Shown piece after piece: positions 1-6,885 of a DNA stretch of 10,865 bases. Each line of letters opens with the position of its first letter. Position 1 is the stretch's first letter. Under the pieces are notes generated by a model, which was not told where the DNA came from, searched no databases, and was given only the letters and a program-made list of their open reading frames with translations. Source of the stretch: CAZWZG01 sp964638245 (GTDB taxonomy: Bacteria > Pseudomonadota > Alphaproteobacteria > Rhodobacterales > Rhodobacteraceae); the NCBI GenBank assembly GCA_964638245.1, contig CAZWZG010000103.1:1-10865 (forward strand). The letters are read 5' to 3'. Position numbers and translations under genes: made by a program.

Positions 1-1
1 T

Positions 2-67
2 CTGATCGCGCCGCTCGTTGCACCGGGTGGGTTCCGGCGGTTCCTCGACAAGATGCGTCAGCGCTGA
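2..67 (+). CDS. 3' end of an unidentified rightward gene (partial)
   Basis: Reading from base 2 there are 21 sense codons and then TGA at 65-67. The peptide ends in APGGFRRFLDKMRQR. Seventeen of the 21 third positions are G or C, as in the neighbouring genes, which supports real coding. The peptide starts with a short hydrophobic stretch (LIAPLVAPGG) and ends in a basic tail, like the C-terminus of an inner-membrane protein. A rhomboid-type protease tail is one possibility from memory, but 21 residues do not prove it. The reading frame overlaps the 3' end of murJ by 10 bases in convergent orientation. The rest lies outside the window. Confidence 0.42.
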   Translation: MIAPLVAPGGFRRFLDKMRQR

Positions 68-1593
68 CGCCGGGTCGCTGACCTGAGTTCTGCAATCGAG
101 AACGCGCGCAAGACTTGGCCGACGATGGCATAGGTCGCCATACCAGCCGCAACTAGAATAAGCAGGGCGGCGTAGCGGAGCGTTGGATCCGCGAGCCAGC
201 CTTGAAGTGTGGCTTGAACGGCCGCCAACACGCCCCCCATGATCAACGATGCAACGGCGATGCGCCAGGCCCGGTCAATGAAGCGCGAATCTAGCGCAGC
301 GGCATTGCCATAGCCGCGCGAGCCACGCCAAAGAAGTAGGACCATAGCCCAGCCCGCCACCGTCGCGCCAAGCGCGGCGGCAAGATATCCGATGATGGGC
401 ATCAACCCCACGGCGATGACGGCATTTACGACAAGAGCGACGAGGGCAAAACGGAATGGGGCCTTGGTGTTTTCTCGCGCAAAGTAGAGGGGTTGAAGCA
501 CCTTCTGGAACACGAAGGCAGGCAGTCCGGCGGCATAAATCACCAGCGCCAGTGCCGTTGCTGCACTGTCCTCATGCAGGAAGGCGCCCCGCTCAAAAAG
601 GACCGAGATCAGCGGCATCGCGATTACGCCGAGGGCGACGGCAGCGGGCAGTGTTAGGGCTAGAGAAATTTCAGCGGCGCGATTGAAGGCATCGCGCGCG
701 CCCGCTTCATCACCTCCCGCCAACCGCCGTGACAGGTCGGGCAGCAACACGATGCCAACAGCAACGCCCACGACACCCAAGGGAAGCTGATAAAGACGGT
801 CAGCGAAGCTAAGCCAGACGATTGCGCCTTCGGTAAAGCTAGCAACTTGGCGTCCCACGATCAGGTTGATCTGTACCACGCCGCCAGCCAGCAAAGCAGG
901 GCCAGCAATGACAGCGAGGCGCTTGAGCTCAGGCGTAAGCCGAGGCCAGTGAAGACGAATGGCAAATCCGGCACGTCGCGCGGCGACCCAGACCAACGCC
1001 ATTTGCGCGATCCCGGCCAGCGGCACAGTCCAGGACAAGACGATCCCTATGTCCCAGCGAAGCGCCGCGCCAAGCCCCATCGCACCGATAAACAGAACAT
1101 TCAGCAGCACCGGTGCCGCCGCCGCCGCTACGAACCGGCCAGAGGCATTCAGGACGCCGGACAGCAAGGCCGCCAATGATATGAACAGAATGTATGGAAA
1201 CACGATCCGTCCGAAGATCACAGCCAGATCGAACCGCTCGTCCCCTGCAAAACCGGACGCCATCGCGAGCACGAGCCATGGCATCGCGAGCATGGCCAGT
1301 GCAACAAGGACGACAAGAAGCCCGACCATCGCCGACAAAGCGTCCGAAGCGAACCCGTCGGGGTCCTCGCCGGTTTCCAGCCGCTTTGAAAACATCGGCA
1401 CGAAGGCCATATTGAACGCGCCTTCGGCAAAAAACCGGCGGAACATGTTGGGAAGCGTGAAAGCGACGAAAAACGCTTCGGCTACCGGCCCGGCACCCAG
1501 CGTCGCCGCAATCACGATGTCTCGAAGAAAGCCCAGCACGCGACTGGCCATGGTCCAAAGCCCGACGGTGAAAAACCCCCGGATCAGGCTCAT
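58..1593 (-). CDS. murJ: Lipid II flippase MurJ (MviN family)
   Basis: MurJ moves lipid II, the undecaprenyl-linked peptidoglycan precursor, from the inner to the outer face of the cytoplasmic membrane. The 511-residue product matches the usual family length of about 510 and is a chain of hydrophobic segments consistent with the 14 helices of the MOP-fold flippases. Family signatures seen: SRVLGFLRD at 17-25, AFFVAFTLPNMFRR at 40-53, FAEGAF at 55-60, FPYILFISLAALLSGVLN at 132-149 and ADRLYQLPLGVVGVA at 264-278. Arginines equivalent to E. coli R18, R24, R52 and R270 are present (R18, R24, R52, R266); the position of E. coli D39 carries Glu. The ATG at 1593-1591 shares its A with the glnD stop (TGATG), so MurJ is probably made by ribosomes finishing GlnD; no clear Shine-Dalgarno site precedes it. 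It is the last gene of the leftward cluster inside the window. Confidence 0.95.
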   Translation of the reverse strand: MSLIRGFFTVGLWTMASRVLGFLRDIVIAATLGAGPVAEAFFVAFTLPNMFRRFFAEGAFNMAFVPMFSKRLETGEDPDGFASDALSAMVGLLVVLVALAMLAMPWLVLAMASGFAGDERFDLAVIFGRIVFPYILFISLAALLSGVLNASGRFVAAAAAPVLLNVLFIGAMGLGAALRWDIGIVLSWTVPLAGIAQMALVWVAARRAGFAIRLHWPRLTPELKRLAVIAGPALLAGGVVQINLIVGRQVASFTEGAIVWLSFADRLYQLPLGVVGVAVGIVLLPDLSRRLAGGDEAGARDAFNRAAEISLALTLPAAVALGVIAMPLISVLFERGAFLHEDSAATALALVIYAAGLPAFVFQKVLQPLYFARENTKAPFRFALVALVVNAVIAVGLMPIIGYLAAALGATVAGWAMVLLLWRGSRGYGNAAALDSRFIDRAWRIAVASLIMGGVLAAVQATLQGWLADPTLRYAALLILVAAGMATYAIVGQVLRAFSIAELRSATRRQR

Positions 1594-4385
1594 CAAGCGC
1601 CAGCCCGTTCTGCGACCACCGAAATCGCGGCGCGCAGCTTTTTCTCCAAGGTCGCGCGCTTGGCGGCGCTGTGGAACTTCAGTCCGAAGGCATCTTTGAC
1701 ATAGAATGTGTCGACAACCTGCTCGCCATAGGTCGCGGCAACGACGCTGGCGATCTGGACGTTTGTCGCCGCCAGCGTTTTGGTCAGGTCATAGAGAAGG
1801 CCGGGCCGGTCGCGGGTATCGACCTCGATAATGGTGTAAATCTCGGACCCTTCGTTGTCGAAGGTGATGGAGGTTTCGACAGTGAACGGGCGTTCCCGTT
1901 TCTTCAGTTTGTCGCGGTCGTCGAATGCTTGCGCGGCCACGACTTCGCCTTTCAGCGTCCTATCGATCATTTTGGTCAAACGGGGCAGGCGCGCCTCTTC
2001 ATACGGGCTGCCTTCGGCATCCTGCACCCAGAAAACGGCCGTCGCGAAGCCGTCTTTGGTCGTGTAGCTGCGCGCGTCGACCACGTTTGCGCCCACAAGC
2101 GACAATGCGCCCGCGAGGCGTGAGAAAATACCGGGGTGATCGGCAAGCGCGAAGGCTACTCGGGTCGCGTCACGGTCCTCGTCGCCATAGGTGTCTATGC
2201 GCACTTCGTCGGTGCCCAGGTCCTTCAAAAGACGGGCAAAAATCACATGCTCGGCGGTTCTCAAACCCTGCCAATACGGGCCGTAGTGGCGAGACGTTTC
2301 GTGCCGGAGCGCGGCCTTGGGCCAATCTTGCAAAGCCGCCCGGAGGCTCTTTTTCGCCTCGCTTTCGCGCGCCTCACGATTAACGTCCTCAAGGCCGTTT
2401 TGCAGTGCGTAAGCGGTTGCGCGGTAGAGCGAACGCAAAAGCTGAGCTTTCCAGTTGTTCCAAACGCCCGGGCCAACACCGCGGATGTCGCACACCGTCA
2501 AGACCGTCAGAAGGTCCAGCCGTTTCTTGGTTTTGACCGCTTTGGCAAAGTCGCGCACCGTGCGCGGGTCCGCGATATCGCGCTTCTGCGCCATATCCGA
2601 CATCAGCAGGTGATAGCGCACCAGCCATTCCACCGTCTCGGCATCGTCCTTCTTCAGTCCAAGCCGCGGCGCCAGTTTGCGTACGATCTTGGCCCCCAGA
2701 ACCGAATGATCCTCGGGCCGACCCTTGCCGATGTCATGGAGGAACACGGCCGCATAAAGGACGCGCCTGTTCACGCCTTCTTTCAGAATGCCCGACGCAA
2801 TTGGAAGCTCTTCAACCAGTTCCTCATGCTCAATCTGCGCCAGCGTTTTGACGCATTGGATCAAGTGCTCATCCACCGTGAAGTGGTGGTACATGTTGAA
2901 CTGCATCATTGCCACGATGGGCTCGAACTCGGGCAGGAAAGCCGAAAGAACCCCAAGCTCGTTCATGCGGCGCAGCGCACGCTCGGGGTTTCCGTGCTTG
3001 AGCATAAGATCCAAGAAAGCCTTGTTCGCTTCAGGGTCCGCACGCATTTCGTCGTCGATGAGATCAAGGTTCGCAGCGACCAGCCGCATGGCATCCGAGT
3101 GGATGAGGTACCCCGTGCGCATTGCCTCATCGAAAAGTCTCAGGATGTTCCGGTTGTCCTTCAGAAACTTCTTCGGACTGGTGACGTTAATCCGGTTGTG
3201 CTGGATTTCGTAGCCGTCTTTGACCGGCTTTTTGCGTCGCAGCAGACGCACGAGCGACGGCGCGGATTTGACGTGATTGGCTTCCAGCCCCGTCAAAACG
3301 ATCCGCGTCAGATCGCCAACGACCGTGGCCTCGCGGAAGTAATCTTGCATGAAATGCTCGACCCCGCGCCGCCCGGCGTGGTCCTGATAGCCCATCCGAT
3401 CCGCTACCTCGACTTGCAGATCGAAGGTCAACTGATCCATGGCGCGCCCAGTGATCAAGTGTAGATGCGTACGAACCGTGGTGAGAAAGCTTTCGGCCGT
3501 CACGAACTGGTCGTATTCGTCCTGGCTGAGAAGTCCGTGCCGCACCAGTTCTTCGCGATCACTGACCTGATCAACGTATTTCGCGATCCAGAACAGGGTC
3601 TGAAGGTCACGTAGACCTCCCTTGCCTTCCTTCACGTTCGGCTCGACGACGTAACGCGCGCCTTGTTTCTTGTGTCGCTGCGAGCGTTCTTCAAGCTTGG
3701 CTTCGATGAATTGCGAGGCCGTCCCTTTATACAGGTCCGACCAAAGCCGCGTGGTCAGTTCTTCAGCAAGGGACTTGTCGCCCCCCAGATAGCGGTGTTC
3801 CAGGAGAGCGGTGCGGATCGTGAAATCCTCGCGCCCAAGCCGGATACAATCGCGGACCGTGCGGCTGGCATGACCCACTTTCAGGTGCAGGTCCCAGAAC
3901 ATGTAGAGCATGCTCTCAATCAGGCTCTCGGCCCATGGCGTGATTTTATAGGGCGTCAGAAAAAGGAGGTCGACGTCCGAATGCGGCGCCATTTCGGCGC
4001 GGCCATAGCCGCCTACGGCAAGGACCGAAATCCGCTCACCATCGGTTGGATTGGGCAAGGGGTGCAAGTGCTTGCGGCCCACGTCCAGAACCGTGGTCAC
4101 GACGCAATCCATCAAAAAGCTATAAGCCTTCACGGCGGCGTCCGCCGACTTGGGCGTGGTTTCGAACGCACTCTCAATGAAAGCGCGGCCCCGCGTATTT
4201 GCGTCCTTCAGGGCCGTCACGGTTGCACGACGCACCTCACCAGGCGTTGATGCTTCGATGATTGCTTTTTCCAGCGTCGCGTTCACCGCGGCTCGGTCGA
4301 AAATCGCAGCTTCTGTCCAGCGTAGGCCTTCGTCGGCCTCCGGCTCAGAGACCGGGTGCGCTGAAGGAACGGGGGGCGGGGTCAA
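1593..4385 (-). CDS. glnD: [Protein-PII] uridylyltransferase / uridylyl-removing enzyme GlnD
   Basis: GlnD senses glutamine and adds or removes UMP on PII proteins (GlnB/GlnK), controlling nitrogen assimilation in the cytoplasm. With the start chosen here the product has 930 residues, a usual GlnD length. Domains in order: nucleotidyltransferase with GGYGRAEMAPHSDVDLL at about 125-141, where the two Asp of SDVD bind metal; the family motif PNVKEGKGGLRDLQTL at 249-264; an HD domain with FTVDEHL at about 502-508 and HDIGKGRPEDHS at 550-561, which removes UMP; and two C-terminal ACT domains at about 742-818 (DHPGIFSRLAGAL) and 851-928 (DRPGLLYDLTKTL), which sense glutamine. There is no ATG in the first ~90 codons. 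I chose TTG at 4385-4383, nine bases after an AGG, inside the 3' end of the upstream lipoprotein gene. TTG at 4394 or GTG at 4286 are alternatives. The function is secure; the start is not. Confidence 0.93.
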   Translation of the reverse strand: MTPPPVPSAHPVSEPEADEGLRWTEAAIFDRAAVNATLEKAIIEASTPGEVRRATVTALKDANTRGRAFIESAFETTPKSADAAVKAYSFLMDCVVTTVLDVGRKHLHPLPNPTDGERISVLAVGGYGRAEMAPHSDVDLLFLTPYKITPWAESLIESMLYMFWDLHLKVGHASRTVRDCIRLGREDFTIRTALLEHRYLGGDKSLAEELTTRLWSDLYKGTASQFIEAKLEERSQRHKKQGARYVVEPNVKEGKGGLRDLQTLFWIAKYVDQVSDREELVRHGLLSQDEYDQFVTAESFLTTVRTHLHLITGRAMDQLTFDLQVEVADRMGYQDHAGRRGVEHFMQDYFREATVVGDLTRIVLTGLEANHVKSAPSLVRLLRRKKPVKDGYEIQHNRINVTSPKKFLKDNRNILRLFDEAMRTGYLIHSDAMRLVAANLDLIDDEMRADPEANKAFLDLMLKHGNPERALRRMNELGVLSAFLPEFEPIVAMMQFNMYHHFTVDEHLIQCVKTLAQIEHEELVEELPIASGILKEGVNRRVLYAAVFLHDIGKGRPEDHSVLGAKIVRKLAPRLGLKKDDAETVEWLVRYHLLMSDMAQKRDIADPRTVRDFAKAVKTKKRLDLLTVLTVCDIRGVGPGVWNNWKAQLLRSLYRATAYALQNGLEDVNREARESEAKKSLRAALQDWPKAALRHETSRHYGPYWQGLRTAEHVIFARLLKDLGTDEVRIDTYGDEDRDATRVAFALADHPGIFSRLAGALSLVGANVVDARSYTTKDGFATAVFWVQDAEGSPYEEARLPRLTKMIDRTLKGEVVAAQAFDDRDKLKKRERPFTVETSITFDNEGSEIYTIIEVDTRDRPGLLYDLTKTLAATNVQIASVVAATYGEQVVDTFYVKDAFGLKFHSAAKRATLEKKLRAAISVVAERAGA

Positions 4386-5526
4386 GGATGACAACCTGAT
4401 TGTTCTGGATCGTTGCCACGGCAAGGCCGCGTTCGTTTGTGCCGTCGCCGCGCAAGCGGAACACACCGCCAGTGCCGACAAATCCTGACGGTTGCGTCAA
4501 TGCTGCTGCCGAGATGCTGCTTTCGCCGCTTGCGGCCAAGGCGCCAATGGCGGCAATCCCGTCATAGGCAAGGCCGGCAATCGGGTGCGGTGGCTGCCCG
4601 AAAGCCGCCGAGTAACGCGCCGCAAACGTGTTGGACAGGCCAGGATCGGGTAGGGCAAACCAAGCCTCCTGCACGCCTTTCAGCGACAGCGCTGTTGCCG
4701 GGATATCAAGCCGCTGAAGGCCGATGTACTGAACATCGGGTGGTGTGACGCCATTCTCGGGCAAAAGCTCTGCAAGAAGCGGCAAAGCCCCCGATGTGCC
4801 TGAGGTCAGGACGATTGCATTGGCTCCGCTGGCCTCAACGCCATCTGCAATTTCAGGCAACGCGTTGATGACACCTTGTTGGGACAGCTCGAACGCGTAG
4901 GTGCCCGCCAATTGTGCCCCGGTTTGCGCAATCGCACTCTGCACGGCATCGCGCGCGGTCATCTCTGCGGCGTTCGCCGCGTGCACGACATAGACACTGT
5001 TGCGACCCGAGCCATTCGCGTAGCGCATCAACCGGTTGGCCGAGCTTTGAAATGTGTTGCCAAGGATAAAGACATTGCCGCCCGCAATCGCTGGGTTGTT
5101 CGAAAATGCCAAGACATTCACACCTCGGTTTGCCACCGCGCCCCCAGCAGCGTTGGCTGCTTCCGCGAAGACCGGCCCCAGTATGACTTTTGCGCCATCA
5201 CCAACGGCAGCCATAGCGGCGTTCGTTGCGCCCGACGCACTTCCACCAGTATCGTAAACGCGCAGATCAATCTCGACCCCTTCAAGGTCCGAGATCGCAA
5301 GGCGCGCTGCGTTCTCTAGGCTCGACGCAAGCACGGCCCCTGTTTCCAGATCCGATTGCGGGACCAACAGCGCAACCGGAATGGCATCGCGACTGGTCAA
5401 AAGCGGCGCCCCGCCAATACCGGCGTCACACGCTGCAAGGGCCAAAAGGGCGGCGGAAAAAGCAAACGGTCTGAACAGCTTGCGGGCGAAGGCGAAAGGC
5501 GCGACGATGTTCATGTCCACAACCAT
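4345..5526 (-). CDS. LpoA-like penicillin-binding protein activator lipoprotein (periplasmic-binding-protein fold)
   Basis: A 393-residue lipoprotein of the LppC/LpoA type, whose characterised E. coli member activates the peptidoglycan synthase PBP1A. The N-terminus has basic residues (R15, K16, R19), a hydrophobic segment, and the lipobox LAAC ending at Cys33, so the mature protein begins with Cys-Asp. The body resembles the type-1 periplasmic binding fold (Peripla_BP_6): VALLVPQSDLETGAVLASSL at 51-70, VILGPVFAEAA near 114-124, and PIAGLAYDGIAAIGAL in the C-terminal part. It lacks the N-terminal TPR domain of E. coli LpoA (about 680 residues). The ATG at 5526 has GGAG ten bases upstream; the ATG at 5514 also keeps a full signal peptide. 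Its 3' end overlaps glnD by about 41 bases. The divergent rsmI and the following yraN repeat the E. coli neighbourhood of lpoA, supporting the call. A solute-binding role remains possible. Confidence 0.82.
   Translation of the reverse strand: MVVDMNIVAPFAFARKLFRPFAFSAALLALAACDAGIGGAPLLTSRDAIPVALLVPQSDLETGAVLASSLENAARLAISDLEGVEIDLRVYDTGGSASGATNAAMAAVGDGAKVILGPVFAEAANAAGGAVANRGVNVLAFSNNPAIAGGNVFILGNTFQSSANRLMRYANGSGRNSVYVVHAANAAEMTARDAVQSAIAQTGAQLAGTYAFELSQQGVINALPEIADGVEASGANAIVLTSGTSGALPLLAELLPENGVTPPDVQYIGLQRLDIPATALSLKGVQEAWFALPDPGLSNTFAARYSAAFGQPPHPIAGLAYDGIAAIGALAASGESSISAAALTQPSGFVGTGGVFRLRGDGTNERGLAVATIQNNQVVILDPAPRSFSAPGL
4395..4397 (-). promoter_or_regulatory. Candidate ribosome-binding site for glnD
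   Basis: On the minus strand the run CAATCAGG ends at 4395, nine bases before the TTG proposed as the glnD start. The AGG core is short, but the spacing is acceptable. It lies within the last codons of the lipoprotein gene (the QV of NNQVVILDP), so it would be used by translationally coupled ribosomes. It supports the TTG at 4385 over the TTG at 4394, which would sit directly against the AGG. Confidence 0.35.
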
Positions 5527-5561
5527 GTCCTTTGGGCTCCGGGGTGGCGAAATTTGGAGCG

Positions 5562-5590
5562 ACCCTATGCCTAACGCCTCGGGATGTAAA
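5562..5590 (-). promoter_or_regulatory. Possible promoter for the lipoprotein-glnD-murJ cluster
   Basis: On the minus strand TTTACA (5590-5585) is one mismatch from the housekeeping -35 box. It is followed, after 17 bases, by TAGGGT (5567-5562), which keeps the first, second and last bases of the -10 box. It would start transcription about 30 bases before the lipoprotein ATG. The match is weak at -10, and the 87-base spacer must also serve rsmI, for which I see no convincing promoter. Confidence 0.28.
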
Positions 5591-5613
5591 TTGGATGCAC
5601 GGGAGCGGGCGGG

Positions 5614-6477
5614 ATGAGCGGCGCGACACCCATGTCCCCCGAAAAGGGCACACTTTATCTCGTGGCCACGCCAATTGGTGCGGCGCGCGACATTACGCTG
5701 CGCGCGCTCGATCTTTTGGAGGGGGCCGATGTGTTGGCGGCCGAGGACACGCGCGTGCTGCGTCGCCTCATGGAGATCCACGGCATCCCGCTCGGCGATC
5801 GCCCGATTTGGCCCTACCACGATCACAACGGCCCCGAAATGCGCCCCAAGATCCTAGCCGCGCTACGTGACGGCAAATCGGTCGCCTATGTTTCGGACGC
5901 GGGCACGCCGATGGTTGCTGACCCGGGCTATCGCTTGGTCAAGGAGGTAAGCGATGCCGGTTTGCCTGTGCGCTCGGCGCCCGGGCCTTCCGCGGCGCTC
6001 GCGGCTTTGACGGTGGCCGGCCTGCCGTCTGATCGATTTCTGTTCGAAGGGTTTTTGCCGCCTCAAGACGGGGCGGCGCGTCGGATTCTCGAAGACCTAG
6101 CGCGCGTTCCTGCAACATTGATCTTTTTTGAAACTCCGGGACGGCTTGAGAAGTTTCTTTCGCGCGCGGTAGATGTCCTTGGCGAAGACCGTCCGGCCGC
6201 GATTTGCCGAGAGCTGACCAAGCGTTTTGAAGAGGTCTCGCGCGGGACGCTGGGCGCGTTGAAAGAGACGGTTAACCAGATGACCCTAAAAGGCGAAGCA
6301 GTGGTGCTTGTCGGCTATCTGGAGCAGGTCGTCGATCAGGCGACTGTCGAAAACGACTTGGTGGTCGCGATGGAAACGCATCGCCTCAAGGATGCTGCGG
6401 CCCTGGTGGCGGAGCGCCACGGTTGGTCGCGTCGGGACGTCTATCAGCTGGCGCTGGAAATGAAGGATAGGTCATGA
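5614..6477 (+). CDS. rsmI: 16S rRNA (cytidine(1402)-2'-O)-methyltransferase RsmI
   Basis: RsmI uses S-adenosylmethionine to methylate the 2'-OH of C1402 in 16S rRNA, at the decoding site of the small ribosomal subunit. The 287-residue product has the usual length and the tetrapyrrole-methylase fold. Motifs in order: LVATPIGAARDIT at 16-28 (most bacteria have GNL where this has GAA), AEDTR at 43-47, SDAGTPMVADPG at 94-105, APGPSAALAAL at 122-132, FEGFLP at 144-149, FFETPGRL at 171-178 and RELTKRFEE at 199-207. The ATG at 5614 follows GGGAG by eight bases. A second Met, codon 7 at 5632, is a less likely start. The gene is divergent from the lpoA-like gene, and its TGA overlaps the ATG of the yraN-type gene by four bases (ATGA), so the two are one translational unit. 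Confidence 0.96.
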   Translation: MSGATPMSPEKGTLYLVATPIGAARDITLRALDLLEGADVLAAEDTRVLRRLMEIHGIPLGDRPIWPYHDHNGPEMRPKILAALRDGKSVAYVSDAGTPMVADPGYRLVKEVSDAGLPVRSAPGPSAALAALTVAGLPSDRFLFEGFLPPQDGAARRILEDLARVPATLIFFETPGRLEKFLSRAVDVLGEDRPAAICRELTKRFEEVSRGTLGALKETVNQMTLKGEAVVLVGYLEQVVDQATVENDLVVAMETHRLKDAAALVAERHGWSRRDVYQLALEMKDRS

Positions 6478-6827
6478 GTGGTCTGCAAAGCTACATCAAG
6501 GGGCAGGCCGCAGAAGCGCTGGTTGAGCGGCATTATGCGGCGATGGGTGCGCAAATCTCCGATCGTCGTCGTCGCATGACATCCGCAGAAATCGATCTTA
6601 TCGCCAAGGATGGGGAAGAGCATGTCTTCATCGAAGTGAAGACATCCAGCACCCATGACAAAGCCGCCCAAGCGCTCCGTCCTGCCCAGATGAACCGGAT
6701 CGCGCTTGCCGCACAGGAGTTCATGAATGCCGAAGGTCATGACATGCTGTCACCGATGCGATTTGACGTGGCTCTGGTCGATGGTCAGGGGCGCATTGAC
6801 GTGATCAAGGGCATCCATTTTCACTAG
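6474..6827 (+). CDS. yraN: YraN / UPF0102 family protein, predicted nuclease fold
   Basis: A 117-residue protein of the YraN/UPF0102 family, which has the restriction-endonuclease-like fold of Holliday-junction resolvases; its cellular role is not established. The core pattern is visible: AE at 13-14 in the first helix, EIDLIA at 39-44 and FIEVKTS at 52-58, where E39, D41, E54 and K56 fit the metal-binding and catalytic positions of the PD-(D/E)XK type. It then has the conserved RFDVALVD at 96-103. The usual G of GEIDLIA is Ala here. A basic run DRRRRM (30-35) may touch nucleic acid. The start overlaps the rsmI stop (ATGA), with AAGGA six bases to a few more upstream. rsmI-yraN linkage is common in proteobacteria and supports the family call. 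Confidence 0.92.
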   Translation: MSGLQSYIKGQAAEALVERHYAAMGAQISDRRRRMTSAEIDLIAKDGEEHVFIEVKTSSTHDKAAQALRPAQMNRIALAAQEFMNAEGHDMLSPMRFDVALVDGQGRIDVIKGIHFH

Positions 6828-6885
6828 GCCGATTGCCAAACCGGTCTACGCGCGGCATGACAAGGCACTTTCGTAAGGAGGACCC
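6828..6885 (+). other. Short spacer between yraN and gshB
   Basis: These 58 bases contain no open frame of note and no terminator-like hairpin. A weak promoter look-alike is present (TTGCCA at 6833-6838, 17 bases, CATGAC at 6856-6861; three of six matches at -10). Co-transcription of gshB from rsmI-yraN is the simplest reading. Confidence 0.4.
6874..6882 (+). promoter_or_regulatory. Strong ribosome-binding site of gshB
   Basis: TAAGGAGGA matches the anti-Shine-Dalgarno complement TAAGGAGGT at eight of nine bases, with four bases between GGAGG and the ATG at 6886. It is the strongest ribosome-binding site in the window and fixes the gshB start. Confidence 0.85.

Noticed and set aside
1591..1596. 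TTG at 1596 as the murJ start
   Set aside because: The next codon is ATG in the coupled TGATG arrangement and gives the normal MurJ N-terminus.
959..1699. A 246-codon plus-strand open frame opposite murJ and the glnD 3' end
   Set aside because: The product is low-complexity (rich in Ser, Ala, Arg and Thr) as expected from the reverse strand of a hydrophobic membrane-protein gene.
2136..3464. A 442-codon open frame on the plus strand, opposite glnD
   Set aside because: It lies wholly within a well-conserved glnD, has no recognisable domain and no good ribosome-binding site. Long antisense frames are expected in GC-rich genes with few stop codons on the opposite strand.
4386..4481. A 32-codon longer glnD beginning at TTG 4481
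   Set aside because: It would deepen the overlap with the lipoprotein gene and adds a Cys/Ala-rich stretch unlike GlnD. The nearer TTG has better spacing from an AGG.
5527..5826. N-terminal extension of the lipoprotein gene by 100 codons into rsmI
   Set aside because: It would lie antisense to rsmI and place the signal peptide internally. The lipoprotein signal begins properly at the ATG at 5526.
6828..6885. A heat-shock-sigma (CTTG-type) promoter for gshB
   Set aside because: I looked because RpoHII-type regulons include thiol genes, but there is no CTTG box with a suitable -10 in the spacer.
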